From assembly GCF_000155615.1 (NCBI RefSeq), contig NZ_DS989915.1, positions 259,277 through 323,276 on the forward strand: DNA of 64,000 nt. Reading direction: 5' to 3'. Below are positions 17,907 through 30,095 of this stretch, piece after piece. Numbering within the stretch: the stretch's first letter is position 1; every line of letters starts with the position of its first letter. A program made the translations under genes and the position numbers. A model generated the notes under the pieces. The model was not told where the DNA came from. It was given only the letters and a program-made list of their open reading frames with translations, and ran no database searches. This DNA is from Alcanivorax sp. DG881 (GTDB taxonomy: Bacteria > Pseudomonadota > Gammaproteobacteria > Pseudomonadales > Alcanivoracaceae).

Positions 17907-18821
17907 ATGCCTCATATCAGCTTTCTTGGCACCGGCCTGATGGGTGCGCCCATGGTGGCGCGACTGCTGGATGCCGGTTTTTCCCTTACCTTATGGAACC
18001 GTACCCCTGACAAGGCGCAGCGGTTTGCCGATCGAGCGCTCATTGCGGCCAGTCCGGCGCAAGCGGTGGCCGGGGCCGATGTGGTGATCACCATGCTGGA
18101 AGACGGCGCGGTGGTGGATCAGGTGCTGTACCAGAGTGGTGCTATTGCCGGGTTGCGCCCGGACACGCTGGTCATCGACATGAGCTCTATTGAGCCTGCC
18201 ACCGCGCGTCGGCATGGGGCGCAGGTGACACAACAGGGCGGGGGGTATCTGGATGCGCCCGTGTCCGGTGGCACCCGGGGGGCTGAGGCGGGGGCACTGT
18301 CGATCATGGCGGGCGGCAGTGAGGTGGATTTCCACCGGGCGGCCCCGATTTTTCAGGCCTTGGGCAAGGCAACGCATATTGGCCCGGTGGGCAGCGGTCA
18401 ACTGGCCAAGCTGGCTAACCAGGCGATTGTCGGCATTACCATCGGCGCGGTTTCAGAAGCCCTGTTGCTGGCCGCCAAGGGAGGCGCACGCCCGGACAAA
18501 GTGCGTGAAGCACTGCTGGGCGGGTTTGCGGGCAGCAAGATTCTTGAGCAGCATGGCGAGCGCATGCTGGCCCGGGATTTCGAACCCGGCGCCCCGGCGC
18601 GGATCCAGCTAAAGGACTTGCGCATGATTCTGGATGAGGCCCGTGCCGAAGGGCTGACTCTGCCCCTTAGCCAGCGGGTGTTCGAGGAATATCGCGCCTT
18701 GCAGGCCAGTGGTCATGGCGATGTGGATCACAGTGGCTTGTTGCTGGAGCTGGAAAGGCTCAATGGCGTTCGCTTGTCCTCTGGCACGGGGGAGGAAGAT
18801 CCCAAAGAGGAGAACGGGTAA
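17907..18821 (+). CDS. 2-hydroxy-3-oxopropionate reductase-like dehydrogenase
   Basis: A 304-residue member of the beta-hydroxyacid dehydrogenase family. It has the Rossmann start FLGTGLMGAPMV (6-17), the substrate motif DAPVSGGTRGAEAG (116-129) and the catalytic lysine Lys168 in AKLANQ. Tartronate semialdehyde reductase (GarR/GlxR) is the best guess because the next gene encodes hydroxypyruvate isomerase and the two overlap by one base; together they would pass glyoxylate-derived C3 units to glycerate. 3-hydroxyisobutyrate dehydrogenase is the main alternative from sequence alone. No glyoxylate carboligase gene is near. Confidence 0.82.
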   Translation: MPHISFLGTGLMGAPMVARLLDAGFSLTLWNRTPDKAQRFADRALIAASPAQAVAGADVVITMLEDGAVVDQVLYQSGAIAGLRPDTLVIDMSSIEPATARRHGAQVTQQGGGYLDAPVSGGTRGAEAGALSIMAGGSEVDFHRAAPIFQALGKATHIGPVGSGQLAKLANQAIVGITIGAVSEALLLAAKGGARPDKVREALLGGFAGSKILEQHGERMLARDFEPGAPARIQLKDLRMILDEARAEGLTLPLSQRVFEEYRALQASGHGDVDHSGLLLELERLNGVRLSSGTGEEDPKEENG

Positions 18822-19609
18822 TGCCACGCTTTGCCGCCAACCTGTCCATGTTGTTCACCGAGTTACCGTTCCCGGACCGCTTTGCCGCTGCGGCGGTTGC
18901 CGGCTTCAAGGGGGTGGAATACCTGTTCCCGTATGACTGGCCTGCTGACCAATTGGCATCCTTGCTGGCGGATAACGGACTGACCCAGGTGTTGTTCAAC
19001 CTGCCGGCCGGGGACTGGGATGCCGGAGAGCGCGGCATCGCGTGTTTGCCGGATCGGGTCGAGGCATTCCGCGAAGGCGTGTTTACCGCCATGGACTATG
19101 CCGAGGTGCTGGGTTGCGGCCAGGTAAACTGTCTGGCCGGCCTGAAACCGGCAACGCTGCCAGCAGAGGTAGCCTTTGAAACCCTGGTGGAGAACCTGCG
19201 TTTTGCTGCGGACCTGTTCGCCGCCAAGGGGCTGACCCTGACACTGGAAGCGATCAACTCCCGGGTGGATATGCCCGGTTTTCTGGTGGATACCTCCGCC
19301 ATGGCCATGGCGGTGATCGACGCGGCGGGCCGCGACAATATCCGCCTGCAATACGATCTTTATCATATGCAGATCATGGAAGGGGATTTGTGCCGTTCTC
19401 TTTCGCAACTTTGTCCCCATATAGGACATATTCAGTTTGCCGATAATCCCGGGCGCCATGAGCCGGGCAGCGGCGAAATTCATTTTGATACCGTGTTTGC
19501 TCACATCGACTCGCTGGATTATGCGGGCTGGGTGAGTGCGGAGTACCGGCCCCGGGCCGACACAATAACCAGCCTGGGCTGGTTTAACGCAACCAAACAG
19601 GAACCGTGA
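18821..19609 (+). CDS. hyi: hydroxypyruvate isomerase
   Basis: A 262-residue TIM-barrel protein of the xylose-isomerase-like family that interconverts hydroxypyruvate and tartronate semialdehyde. It shows the typical N terminus MPRFAANLSMLFTELPF, LEAINSRVDMPGFLVDT with the metal-binding Glu around residue 146, the QYDLYHMQIMEGDL segment with the second metal ligands, and IQFADNPGRHEPGSGEI. The start overlaps the upstream stop (TAATG) and its own stop overlaps the djlA start (TGATG), so the three genes form one operon. Confidence 0.92.
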   Translation: MPRFAANLSMLFTELPFPDRFAAAAVAGFKGVEYLFPYDWPADQLASLLADNGLTQVLFNLPAGDWDAGERGIACLPDRVEAFREGVFTAMDYAEVLGCGQVNCLAGLKPATLPAEVAFETLVENLRFAADLFAAKGLTLTLEAINSRVDMPGFLVDTSAMAMAVIDAAGRDNIRLQYDLYHMQIMEGDLCRSLSQLCPHIGHIQFADNPGRHEPGSGEIHFDTVFAHIDSLDYAGWVSAEYRPRADTITSLGWFNATKQEP

Positions 19610-20451
19610 TGCAATTCAATTGGGGTGGAAAGATCATCCTTGGCCTGCTCGGCATGCTGGCGGGCGGGCCCATTGGCATGGGTATCGGCGTGCTGATTGG
19701 GCATATGCTCGACAAGGGCGCCGAACGGGTACAGACCTTCAACCCGTTTCGGCCCTATGGTCCCGGTGAGCAGTCGCAGGTCCAGGCCGCGCTATTCGAT
19801 ACGGCGTTTACGATCATGGGGCATCTGGCCAAGGCCGATGGCCGCGTCAGCGAGGACGAAATTGCCCAGGCCAGAGCGGTGATGGATCGCATGCAGCTGT
19901 CCGAAGAGCAGCGCAAGCAGGCGATTGCCTTGTTCAATCAGGGTAAGCAGGATGATTTTCCGCTGGAGCAGACCGTGGCCGCGTTTGCGACAACGGTGAA
20001 ACATCGCAAGCAACTGATTCTGGTGTTGCTGGAAATTCTGCTGCAAACCGCATTGGCTGACGGCGAACTGGACCCGGCCGAAGAAGCGATTCTGGTGCGG
20101 GTGGCCGAAGGCCTGGGCGTGCCGCGTGCCCAGTTCCAGCAGATTCTCAATATGCTGCTGGCCCAGGCGCAGTTTTCCGGCGCCCGGGGCGGGCACTCCT
20201 ATCAGGGTGGCCAGCAGGCTGCCGGGCCGTCGCGTCCGTCCCTGTCGCAGGCGTATCAGGTGCTGGGTATCACCGATAGCGCCAGTAACCAGGAGATCAA
20301 GAAAACCTACCGCAAGCTGATGAGCCAACATCACCCGGACAAGCTGGCCGCCAAAGGCGTGCCGGAAGAAATGATCCGCGTGGCCACGGAAAAAACCGCA
20401 GAAATCAGCAAGGCCTACGAAATGATCAAGGAACACCGCGGCTTTAAATAA
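19609..20451 (+). CDS. djlA: membrane co-chaperone DjlA
   Basis: Start at ATG 19609, overlapping the hyi stop; 280 residues. An N-terminal glycine-rich membrane segment (residues 6-31) is followed by a TerB-like helical domain (about 58-190), a Gly/Gln-rich linker and a C-terminal J domain (about 213-278) with the HPD motif at 242-244. This is the order seen in DjlA, which recruits DnaK at the inner membrane. Coupling to glyoxylate genes is probably incidental. Confident assignment. Confidence 0.93.
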   Translation: MQFNWGGKIILGLLGMLAGGPIGMGIGVLIGHMLDKGAERVQTFNPFRPYGPGEQSQVQAALFDTAFTIMGHLAKADGRVSEDEIAQARAVMDRMQLSEEQRKQAIALFNQGKQDDFPLEQTVAAFATTVKHRKQLILVLLEILLQTALADGELDPAEEAILVRVAEGLGVPRAQFQQILNMLLAQAQFSGARGGHSYQGGQQAAGPSRPSLSQAYQVLGITDSASNQEIKKTYRKLMSQHHPDKLAAKGVPEEMIRVATEKTAEISKAYEMIKEHRGFK

Positions 20452-20457
20452 ACAAAC

Positions 20458-20522
20458 GCTGCAGGCCTCACGCAACAAGCAGCACGCCGGCGGTGTTACG
20501 TGCAGCGTGAAGCCTGTTGCGC
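20458..20522. repeat. mirrored period-7 repeat (CACGCAA type)
   Basis: Left arm CACGCAA, CAAGCAG, CACGCCG; right arm GGTGTTA, CGTGCAG, CGTGAAG, CCTGTTG. The arms are approximate reverse complements and fill the gap between the convergent djlA and MpaB-family genes, forming a possible two-way terminator hairpin. Confidence 0.7.
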
Positions 20523-20530
20523 CTCCCGAT

Positions 20531-21475
20531 TCAATAACTGGCGCTGGGGAGCCGGTCGATTTTCGGAATCGACCAGCCACTGCTGACCAGATCGGATTCC
20601 CCGGACCACCAACGATTCAGCAAACGGGTTGGCAGATCGGCGCGGGCGCGACCACTGAGCCGTTGCTGGGCTTCATGGTAGGCCGGTTGGTAGCGCAGAC
20701 GCTCGGGTAGCCGACAGGTCAGGTCCATCAACCGGTGAAGGTGTTTCTGGTAGTTGCGATGGGCATCGAGCCCGGTTTGTGGCAGCCGAAACTGTTCGCG
20801 CAGGTGCTCGGGAATCTGGAAAGACGCCAGGCCAAGATAACTCCCGTAAGGGAGCCGCCCGGGGTAGCCCTGTTCGCGAATCAGGGTATGCCCCAACTGG
20901 CGACGGTGGCGGGGAATGGCGCCATTGCGGGCCAGCCGCTTATTCCACCAACGCTGATGGGCATGCCAGTGTGCGGGCAATCGCTGTGGAGGTATGCCCA
21001 GTGCCTCGGCCATCACCATGGTTTCTTCAAACAGCCGTTCCTGGTGGGCGGTGGAAAGCGGCTCAATCACGCTTTGGTAGACCCGCAGGCACGAATCCAT
21101 CCACGCACTAAGCATGTATAACAGGGTGTCGCTGTCTTCCACATCAAACAGGGTCTTGCGCCGGGTACGCTGGCTTTGCAGGGTCAGTAACGCCTGGTCC
21201 AGATTGCCGAAAACCAGTTTCAACATGAACACCTGCGTATGTTGCAAGCGCTGGATCATGTCGTTTCCGGATGAGGTCAATTGCGCGGTGCGGCTGTCTG
21301 CCAGCGCCAGTAGCAATACGCGGCCTTGTGCCAGGCACATGAGGTTTTCACGCATCAGTTGCCAGCAAACGGAGCCGGGACCAAACAGGCCGGCATCCGG
21401 GTGGTGGCAGCGGTCGCTGGTGCGTAGCAGGCCGTGTTCCAGATGATCTCGGGTGATTAATTTCGGTAATGCCAT
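20531..21475 (-). CDS. oxygenase MpaB family (DUF2236) protein
   Basis: Start set at ATG 21475 because GGAGG lies seven bases before it; the ATG six bases earlier is too close to that site. The 314-residue protein matches the DUF2236/MpaB family: the segment FGPGSVCWQLMRENLMCLAQ with the GPGS motif near residue 33 and the helical LLLALADSRTAQL following, DTLLYMLSAWMDSC, and a basic C terminus. Related proteins include the b-type-heme latex-clearing Lcp rubber oxygenases and the mycophenolic acid enzyme MpaB. Heme ligands cannot be assigned by eye. Substrate unknown. Confidence 0.75.
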   Translation of the reverse strand: MALPKLITRDHLEHGLLRTSDRCHHPDAGLFGPGSVCWQLMRENLMCLAQGRVLLLALADSRTAQLTSSGNDMIQRLQHTQVFMLKLVFGNLDQALLTLQSQRTRRKTLFDVEDSDTLLYMLSAWMDSCLRVYQSVIEPLSTAHQERLFEETMVMAEALGIPPQRLPAHWHAHQRWWNKRLARNGAIPRHRRQLGHTLIREQGYPGRLPYGSYLGLASFQIPEHLREQFRLPQTGLDAHRNYQKHLHRLMDLTCRLPERLRYQPAYHEAQQRLSGRARADLPTRLLNRWWSGESDLVSSGWSIPKIDRLPSASY

Positions 21476-21743
21476 GTGCATGCCTCCGTTCTGCAAATGG
21501 ATACGGTTTACCGACTACCACCAAACACTGCAGGACAAGGCTGCAGGGGGACAACGTAGTGCAGACTCCAACATGGCCGTGCTGCCATGCTTACTTTTAT
21601 CTTACGGCCACGGGCGATTGAATCTAATCAGAAAATGTGGTGATTTGGAGTCTTGAGGGGAACGGTGATCCGTTTCTGCTTGTCGCATAAACAGGGCCGG
21701 TCCTATTGATTGGCCTGCCATTTCCATTAAAGGAGCGACCTTC

Positions 21744-21983
21744 ATGTTGGGCGAAAATCACAGCATTCATCACGAATTTCCCGATTTTCACCAGAAGATA
21801 GACGAGCTTGCCAACGCAGATCCCACGTTCAAGGCACTGATTCTGGAGCACGACAAACTGGACAAACAGATACGGGGGCTGGAGATGCGCGAGAGCCCGA
21901 TTTCGGATCCTGAGATGGAACGGCTAAAGCAGGACCGCATACGGCTGAAGGACGAGGTCTACCACCGGTTAAGCCATCACTGA
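21744..21983 (+). CDS. YdcH family (DUF465) protein
   Basis: A 79-residue, highly charged helical protein with the family pattern: MLGENHSIHHEFPDFHQKID at the start, FKALILEHDKLDKQIRGLE in the middle and ERLKQDRIRLKDEVYHRL at the end. The sequence should form a helical hairpin. Function in the cell is unknown. A good AAAGGAG site lies eight bases before the ATG, and a terminator follows the stop within 10 bases, so it is a single-gene unit. Confidence 0.93.
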   Translation: MLGENHSIHHEFPDFHQKIDELANADPTFKALILEHDKLDKQIRGLEMRESPISDPEMERLKQDRIRLKDEVYHRLSHH

Positions 21984-21989
21984 AAGAAA

Positions 21990-22015
21990 AAGCCTCTGGG
22001 ATCAGAGGCTTTTTT
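21990..22015. terminator. bidirectional terminator
   Basis: Stem AAGCCTCTG/CAGAGGCTT with a four-base loop, flanked by A and T runs on both sides. It serves the YdcH gene and the convergent secreted-protein gene. Confidence 0.9.
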
Positions 22016-22018
22016 CAT

Positions 22019-23284
22019 TTACTTCATTAACAGTCTAGCTTTTGGTTCAGTGAGCAGATTTTTTGCATAGACGCCTGGCGGCAAGCCATTGCTGTCCTGG
22101 CTGTAGTACATTCGGGTGATGAAATAAAATTCCTTACCAAACGGAATGTCGGTCAGCGAAAAGCCCACATTGGGTAATTGTCCGGCAAATCTTTCGGGTT
22201 CATTCACCTGGCTGGCATCGTCCTGATAGAGCAGCCGGGCAGGGGTATCGAAACCCTTCACGAACGCCAGTTGGGCCAGCATGTCGAAGCCCCGGCCGGT
22301 GCCAAACCAGATCCAGTTATTCCCTTTCAGTGGCATGGCGAGCATGGCTTTTTCCGATTCGGATAGCACGCCATCGGTAATGGCAACGTGGTTGCCAGTC
22401 CAGCTGGTAACCAGTTTGCTGTCGTACAGATCGTTGCCGTCCAGGGAAATGTCCAGCGCAGGGCGCTCCAGCACGGTGTCGGCGATACCGGGCAGGGTGA
22501 AGCGGCTATGGATATCGACCTGTTGCGGCATCACCAGGAAATAGTTGTGAATGCGCAGTACTGGTACCCGCGCCACCTTGACGGAAGTGGTGGCATAGAC
22601 CATGGCTGCCAATGGGCCGCTGATGATCTGTTTTACTTTCGGATCCAGGTTGTTGTTGTTCAGGGTGACGCGATTGTTTTCTCCGAATACGCCAGCGCTG
22701 AGACGTAACTTGAGCGTATCAAGGATACTCTGGCGCTGGCCGTTTTCCCCTTCGAAACCGCGAAAATAGAAATCGTTCCACTTGAACAAATTCTGGTCCG
22801 CCATGCTCAAGGCAAAATCTGTGCTTTTGATCGTCATGCTTTTGGGATCGAACTGCACATAGCGTTCGGTGCTTTGCAGGTAAGCGTTTTTGACCAGATA
22901 AAAATGATGTTCCTGGTCGTTGTGAGTGACCACCAGATCGGCAACAACCTGTTCTGACACCTGGCCACTCAGTGCCGGGCCGCCGTCTTCAAAACGCAGC
23001 AGCAGACGGTCTTCGCTATCGATTCGCAGTGGGTCACCAAGCAGGTGGGTGCTGTCGTCTTCCTGGAAGTAGGGATAGCCCTCTTTCGACCATTGCACCC
23101 ACTGATGGGGAACCGGCGAGAGGCGGCCATCCTGCATGGCAAAGAAGGAATACAGGCCGGTTTGCTTGCCGAGTAACGGTTTGAAGTCGGCACCGGTGAG
23201 CGTGATGATCTGGGCCCAGAGGGCGGGGGAAGCGCATAGCAGCAAGACGGTGGCCAGCGCTCGTATGACGGTATTTTTTATCAT
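22019..23284 (-). CDS. secreted protein of unknown function
   Basis: A 421-residue protein with a signal peptide (hydrophobic core ALATVLLLCASPALW, cleaved after ALWA near residue 24). The mature part is rich in beta strands and aromatic residues, with long stretches that read like a beta-sandwich or a lipid-handling protein (for example HHFYLVKNAYLQSTERYV and LTDIPFGKEFYFITRMYYS). There is no lipobox, membrane helix or motif I recognise. It lies just downstream of aacS on the same strand, separated by 79 bases that include a strong hairpin, so it is likely a separate unit. Confidence 0.7.
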   Translation of the reverse strand: MIKNTVIRALATVLLLCASPALWAQIITLTGADFKPLLGKQTGLYSFFAMQDGRLSPVPHQWVQWSKEGYPYFQEDDSTHLLGDPLRIDSEDRLLLRFEDGGPALSGQVSEQVVADLVVTHNDQEHHFYLVKNAYLQSTERYVQFDPKSMTIKSTDFALSMADQNLFKWNDFYFRGFEGENGQRQSILDTLKLRLSAGVFGENNRVTLNNNNLDPKVKQIISGPLAAMVYATTSVKVARVPVLRIHNYFLVMPQQVDIHSRFTLPGIADTVLERPALDISLDGNDLYDSKLVTSWTGNHVAITDGVLSESEKAMLAMPLKGNNWIWFGTGRGFDMLAQLAFVKGFDTPARLLYQDDASQVNEPERFAGQLPNVGFSLTDIPFGKEFYFITRMYYSQDSNGLPPGVYAKNLLTEPKARLLMK

Positions 23285-23331
23285 TATGGTCTGTCATGGC
23301 TGTCGGTACAGCGCCCATGATGCGCCTTTGT

Positions 23332-23353
23332 GCCGGGCCGTCAATGGCCCGGC
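23332..23353 (-). terminator. possible terminator hairpin after aacS
   Basis: A perfect 8-base stem GCCGGGCC/GGCCCGGC with a six-base loop, 11 bases past the aacS stop. There is no T run, so Rho-independent termination is uncertain. Confidence 0.4.
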
Positions 23354-23363
23354 GACCGGGTGG

Positions 23364-25300
<1,937 letters not shown>

Positions 25301-25304
<4 letters not shown>

Positions 25305-27310
25305 GCTGTCTCTCCCTTGCTGTCGGTATTCGCGTGGGTTTCATGGGCACTGAATTCCACCAGCACCGTGCCTTCGCTGACACTGTCGCCAGCGGCGACG
25401 GCAAAGCCGTTCACCGTGCCGGATACGGTGGCGCGCAGGGTGTGCTCCATTTTCATGGCTTCCAGTGTAATCACCGCATCGCCGGCTTCAACGCTATCGC
25501 CGGGGGCAGCATGCAGGGCAACAATGGTGCCGCTCATGGGGGCACTGAAGCCGCCAGCATCCGCATGCTGGGCGGTATCACGGCTGGGGTTCAGGGTGAC
25601 CGGGTAGGCCTGGCCGCCCACAAAGAGCATAACGGTGTGGGTATTTTGCCAGGCGAAGCGGGCCGCCAGACTGTCCGTTCCCCAATGCAGGCTGAAACGG
25701 TGGCCGGCGGGGGTCACGGTAAAACTGACAGCAGCGCGGCGGTCGTCGATGGCGGCTTGCTGGCCGTCTTCGCGTACAGTGAGTTGTTCCCCGTTTGCTT
25801 CCACCCGGGTTTGGCGCAGGTGCTGATTCAGCGGGCGCCAGCCATTGAGGGATTGCCAGGGGCTGTCACCGGTGGCCCTGTGCGCCTGCAAGCGCGCCGC
25901 AGCCAGGGCCAGCAGGGCGGGGTCGACGGCGGTGGCCTCCATCAAATGCGGACGATGTTCCAGCAAACGGGTATCCAGATCGGCCTCGGCGAAGGCGGCA
26001 TCGTTGAGCACCCGGCGCAGGAAGGCGGCGTTATGGTGGATGCCCTCCAGCTCCAGGGCGTCCAGTGCCTGAATCAGTTGTTGGCGGGCGGCGTTGCGGT
26101 CCGTGCCGTGACAGATCAGCTTGGCGATCATGGGGTCGTAGTGTTCGTCCACGCGATCGCCCTGTTCGTAGCCCGCATCGACTCGGCTCTGGGCATGAGG
26201 CCAGCGCAGGTGACGGAGCAGGCCGGAGGAGGGCAGGAAGCCCTGTTCCGGGTTTTCCGCATAGAGACGGACTTCCATGGCGGCGCCGTGGCGTTGAATC
26301 TGGTCCTGCTGTTTGGGCAGTGGTTCCCCGGCTGCCACGGACAGCTGCCAGGCCACCAGGTCTTCGCCGGTGATCATCTCGGTGACCGGGTGCTCTACCT
26401 GCAGGCGGGTATTCATTTCCATGAAAAAGAACTGGCCGCCGTCAACGTCGCTATCGGCCGCTGGAGGCGCATAAAGGAATTCCACCGTGCCGGCGCCACG
26501 ATAATCAATGGCTTTGGCGGCTTGTACTGCAGCATGGCCGAAGGCGTCGCGGGTGGCCTCGTCCAGACCCGGTGCCGGCGCTTCTTCAATGATTTTCTGG
26601 TGGCGGCGCTGTACCGAACAATCGCGTTCAAACAGATGAACAGCGTTGCCATGGTTATCGGCAAACACCTGCACTTCCACATGGCGGGCGGTGGCCAGAT
26701 AGCGCTCCAGCAGCACCCGATCGTCACCAAAGGCGTTACTGGCTTCGCGGCGGGCGGCGGCCAGGGCTTCATCGAATTCCTCGGCACCATTGACCACGCG
26801 CATGCCCTTGCCACCGCCGCCGGCCACGGCCTTGATCAGTAGCGGGAAACCGACCTTTGCCGCGGCAGCGGTCAGCTCGCTGTCGCTGGCGCCTTCTTTA
26901 TCGAAGCCGGGCAGAACCGGCACGCCACTTTCTGCCATCAACTGGCGAGCGGCGGCCTTGTCGCCCATGACTTCGATGGCGCGGGCATTGGGGCCCACAA
27001 AGATGATGCCGGCCTGGTCACAGGCGGCGGCAAAGGCCGTGTTCTCGGACAGAAAGCCGTAGCCGGGGTGGATGGCATCGGCACCGGTGGCCTGGGCCGC
27101 CGCGATCACCTTGTCGATGACCAGATAGCTGTCGCGGGCAGCAGCAGGCCCCAGGCAAACGGCCTGGTCCGCTTCCATTACGTGGGGCAGGGTAGCATCA
27201 GGTTCGGAATAGACTGCCACCGTGGCTATGCCTTGTTGGCGGCAGGTACGCATGATACGACGAGCAATTTCGCCGCGGTTGGCGATCAGGAGTTTTTTTA
27301 TCTTTGCCAT
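25301..27310 (-). CDS. liuD: methylcrotonyl-CoA carboxylase biotin (alpha) subunit
   Basis: A 669-residue biotin carboxylase with fused biotin carrier. Order: N-terminal biotin carboxylase (KKLLIANRGEIARRI), the ATP-grasp lid GGGGKGMRVV around residue 165, EMNTRLQVEHPVTEMITG, and at the C terminus the carrier domain with the biotinyl lysine Lys620 in EAMKM. The presence of liuB, liuC and liuA just upstream makes methylcrotonyl-CoA (leucine pathway) the substrate rather than propionyl- or geranyl-CoA. Coupled to aacS by a 4-base overlap. Confidence 0.95.
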
Positions 27311-27372
27311 AGCTATGCCTATATCGGTGGCAATGTCGTTTTAGTAGCGTCGTTTGCGTCGCGATCGGGATG

Positions 27373-27533
27373 AGTTAAAAGTTCAAAGTTTAAAGTTAAA
27401 AAACGCGGAATGGACCGTTATGTTTTTTCAGGCAGTGCCCGCGATGTAAATGGTTTGAGCGCGGAGCACCTAAAACCTGAATGGGCACAGAATCAGCTTC
27501 GCGTTTCAACTTTTAACTTTAAACTTGCAACTG
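27373..27533. repeat. mirrored period-7 repeat (AAAGTTN type)
   Basis: Left arm 27373-27400 (AAAGTTC, AAAGTTT, AAAGTTA) and right arm 27504-27533 (TTTCAAC, TTTTAAC, TTTAAAC, TTGCAAC) are reverse complements with the same 7-base step. They bracket about 100 bases with inner complementary ends AAACGCG/CGCGTTT. This lies between liuD and liuC inside the operon. Confidence 0.75.
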
Positions 27534-27539
27534 CCTTTC

Positions 27540-27564
27540 ATCGCGCCGCCAGCGACGCTCCTAC
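27540..27564. repeat. REP-like element, copy 1
   Basis: Twenty-five bases identical to 62307-62331. The reverse complement reads GTAGGAGCGTCGCTGGCGGC and onward, resembling the GTAGGAGC...-type REP sequences of pseudomonads. It sits next to the period-7 arm, just before the liuC stop. Confidence 0.7.
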
Positions 27565-27574
27565 GGATAGTGGG

Positions 27575-28348
27575 TCAGATCCAATTCGGTTTCCGTTTTT
27601 CCAGAAAGGCGCTGAGCCCTTCCTGGCCTTCATCGCTGGTACGCAACCGGGCGATAAGGGCGGCGGTGTGATTGAGCATGGCGTCGTCGATGGGTCCATC
27701 ACTGACGCAGGCAATCAAGGCACGGCTTTCCACCTGTGCCAGCGGGCCGCCGCTGAGCAGAGACTGCACCAACGCATCAACGGTGCTGTCGAGAGCGTCT
27801 TCGCTGACGACCTCGTGGACGATGCCGATCTGTTGTGCGCGGTCAGCGGGGATCACTTCTGCGGTCATGAAATAGCGGTTGGCCTGCCGCGGACCCATGG
27901 CGCGAACCACGTAGGGGCTGATCACCGCCGGTACGATGCCCAGTTTCACTTCACTGAGGCAGAAACGGGCGTTGTCTGCTGCCACGGCCATGTCCGCCGC
28001 GCAGATCAAGCCCAAGGCTCCACCAAAAGCGGCCCCTTGTACGCGGGCAATGACCGGCTTGGCGCATTGATCAATGGCCTGCATCAGCGCGGCCAGGCGC
28101 AGGGCGTCCTGCTGATTCTGTTGCGCATCCAGCTTGCCCATGGCACGCATCCAGTTCAGGTCCGCGCCGGCGGAAAAGTGCTTGCCGGCAGCCTGTAACA
28201 CCACAACGCGCACGCTGTCATCGCCGCCGACTTTTTCAAACGCCTCGGTGAGCGAGGCGATAATGATGTCATCGAAGGCGTTACGCTTATCCGGGTTATT
28301 CAGCGTAATCCGGGCAACGTGTCCTTGAATGTCTGTCGTAACACTCAT
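27575..28348 (-). CDS. liuC: methylglutaconyl-CoA hydratase
   Basis: Start at ATG 28348 (257 residues), after an AAAGAGAG site; the longer frame upstream is made of repeat sequence. This crotonase-family enzyme hydrates 3-methylglutaconyl-CoA to HMG-CoA. Motifs: GKHFSAGADLNWM (oxyanion hole, about residues 57-69), GAAFGGALGLICAADMAVA, and the catalytic-glutamate loop CLSEVKLGIVPAVISPYV. The GADLNWM and following MGKLDAQQN are typical for LiuC against other crotonases. Operon position supports this. Confidence 0.92.
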   Translation of the reverse strand: MSVTTDIQGHVARITLNNPDKRNAFDDIIIASLTEAFEKVGGDDSVRVVVLQAAGKHFSAGADLNWMRAMGKLDAQQNQQDALRLAALMQAIDQCAKPVIARVQGAAFGGALGLICAADMAVAADNARFCLSEVKLGIVPAVISPYVVRAMGPRQANRYFMTAEVIPADRAQQIGIVHEVVSEDALDSTVDALVQSLLSGGPLAQVESRALIACVSDGPIDDAMLNHTAALIARLRTSDEGQEGLSAFLEKRKPNWI

Positions 28349-28365
28349 GTCTTGCTCTCTTTGGT

Positions 28366-28400
28366 CGTGTTGCGTGAAGCGTGAGGCGTGCAAGCGTCAC
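28366..28400. repeat. period-7 repeat (CGTGNNG type)
   Basis: CGTGTTG, CGTGAAG, CGTGAGG, CGTGCAA, GCGTCAC in register between liuC and liuB. Only one arm is present. It fills most of the gap. Confidence 0.7.
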
Positions 28401-28404
28401 TCAA

Positions 28405-30012
<1,608 letters not shown>

Positions 30013-30021
30013 AGAATTCCT

Positions 30022-30095
30022 CGCTTACACGCTGCACGCCTGCACGGACCACGCTGGTGGGCGCGTGCAGGCGTGGTGCGTGCGCCGTGTTAGCG
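30022..30095. repeat. mirrored repeat of about 7-base period (CACGCTG type)
   Basis: Left arm at 30022-30046 (CACGCTG, CACGCCTG, CACGGAC) and right arm at 30064-30095 (CGTGCAGG, CGTGGTG, CGTGCGC, CGTGTTA) are reverse complements, including a shared CGCCTGCACG/CGTGCAGGCG core. They form a strong hairpin filling the liuA-liuB gap and touch the liuA stop. Confidence 0.75.
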
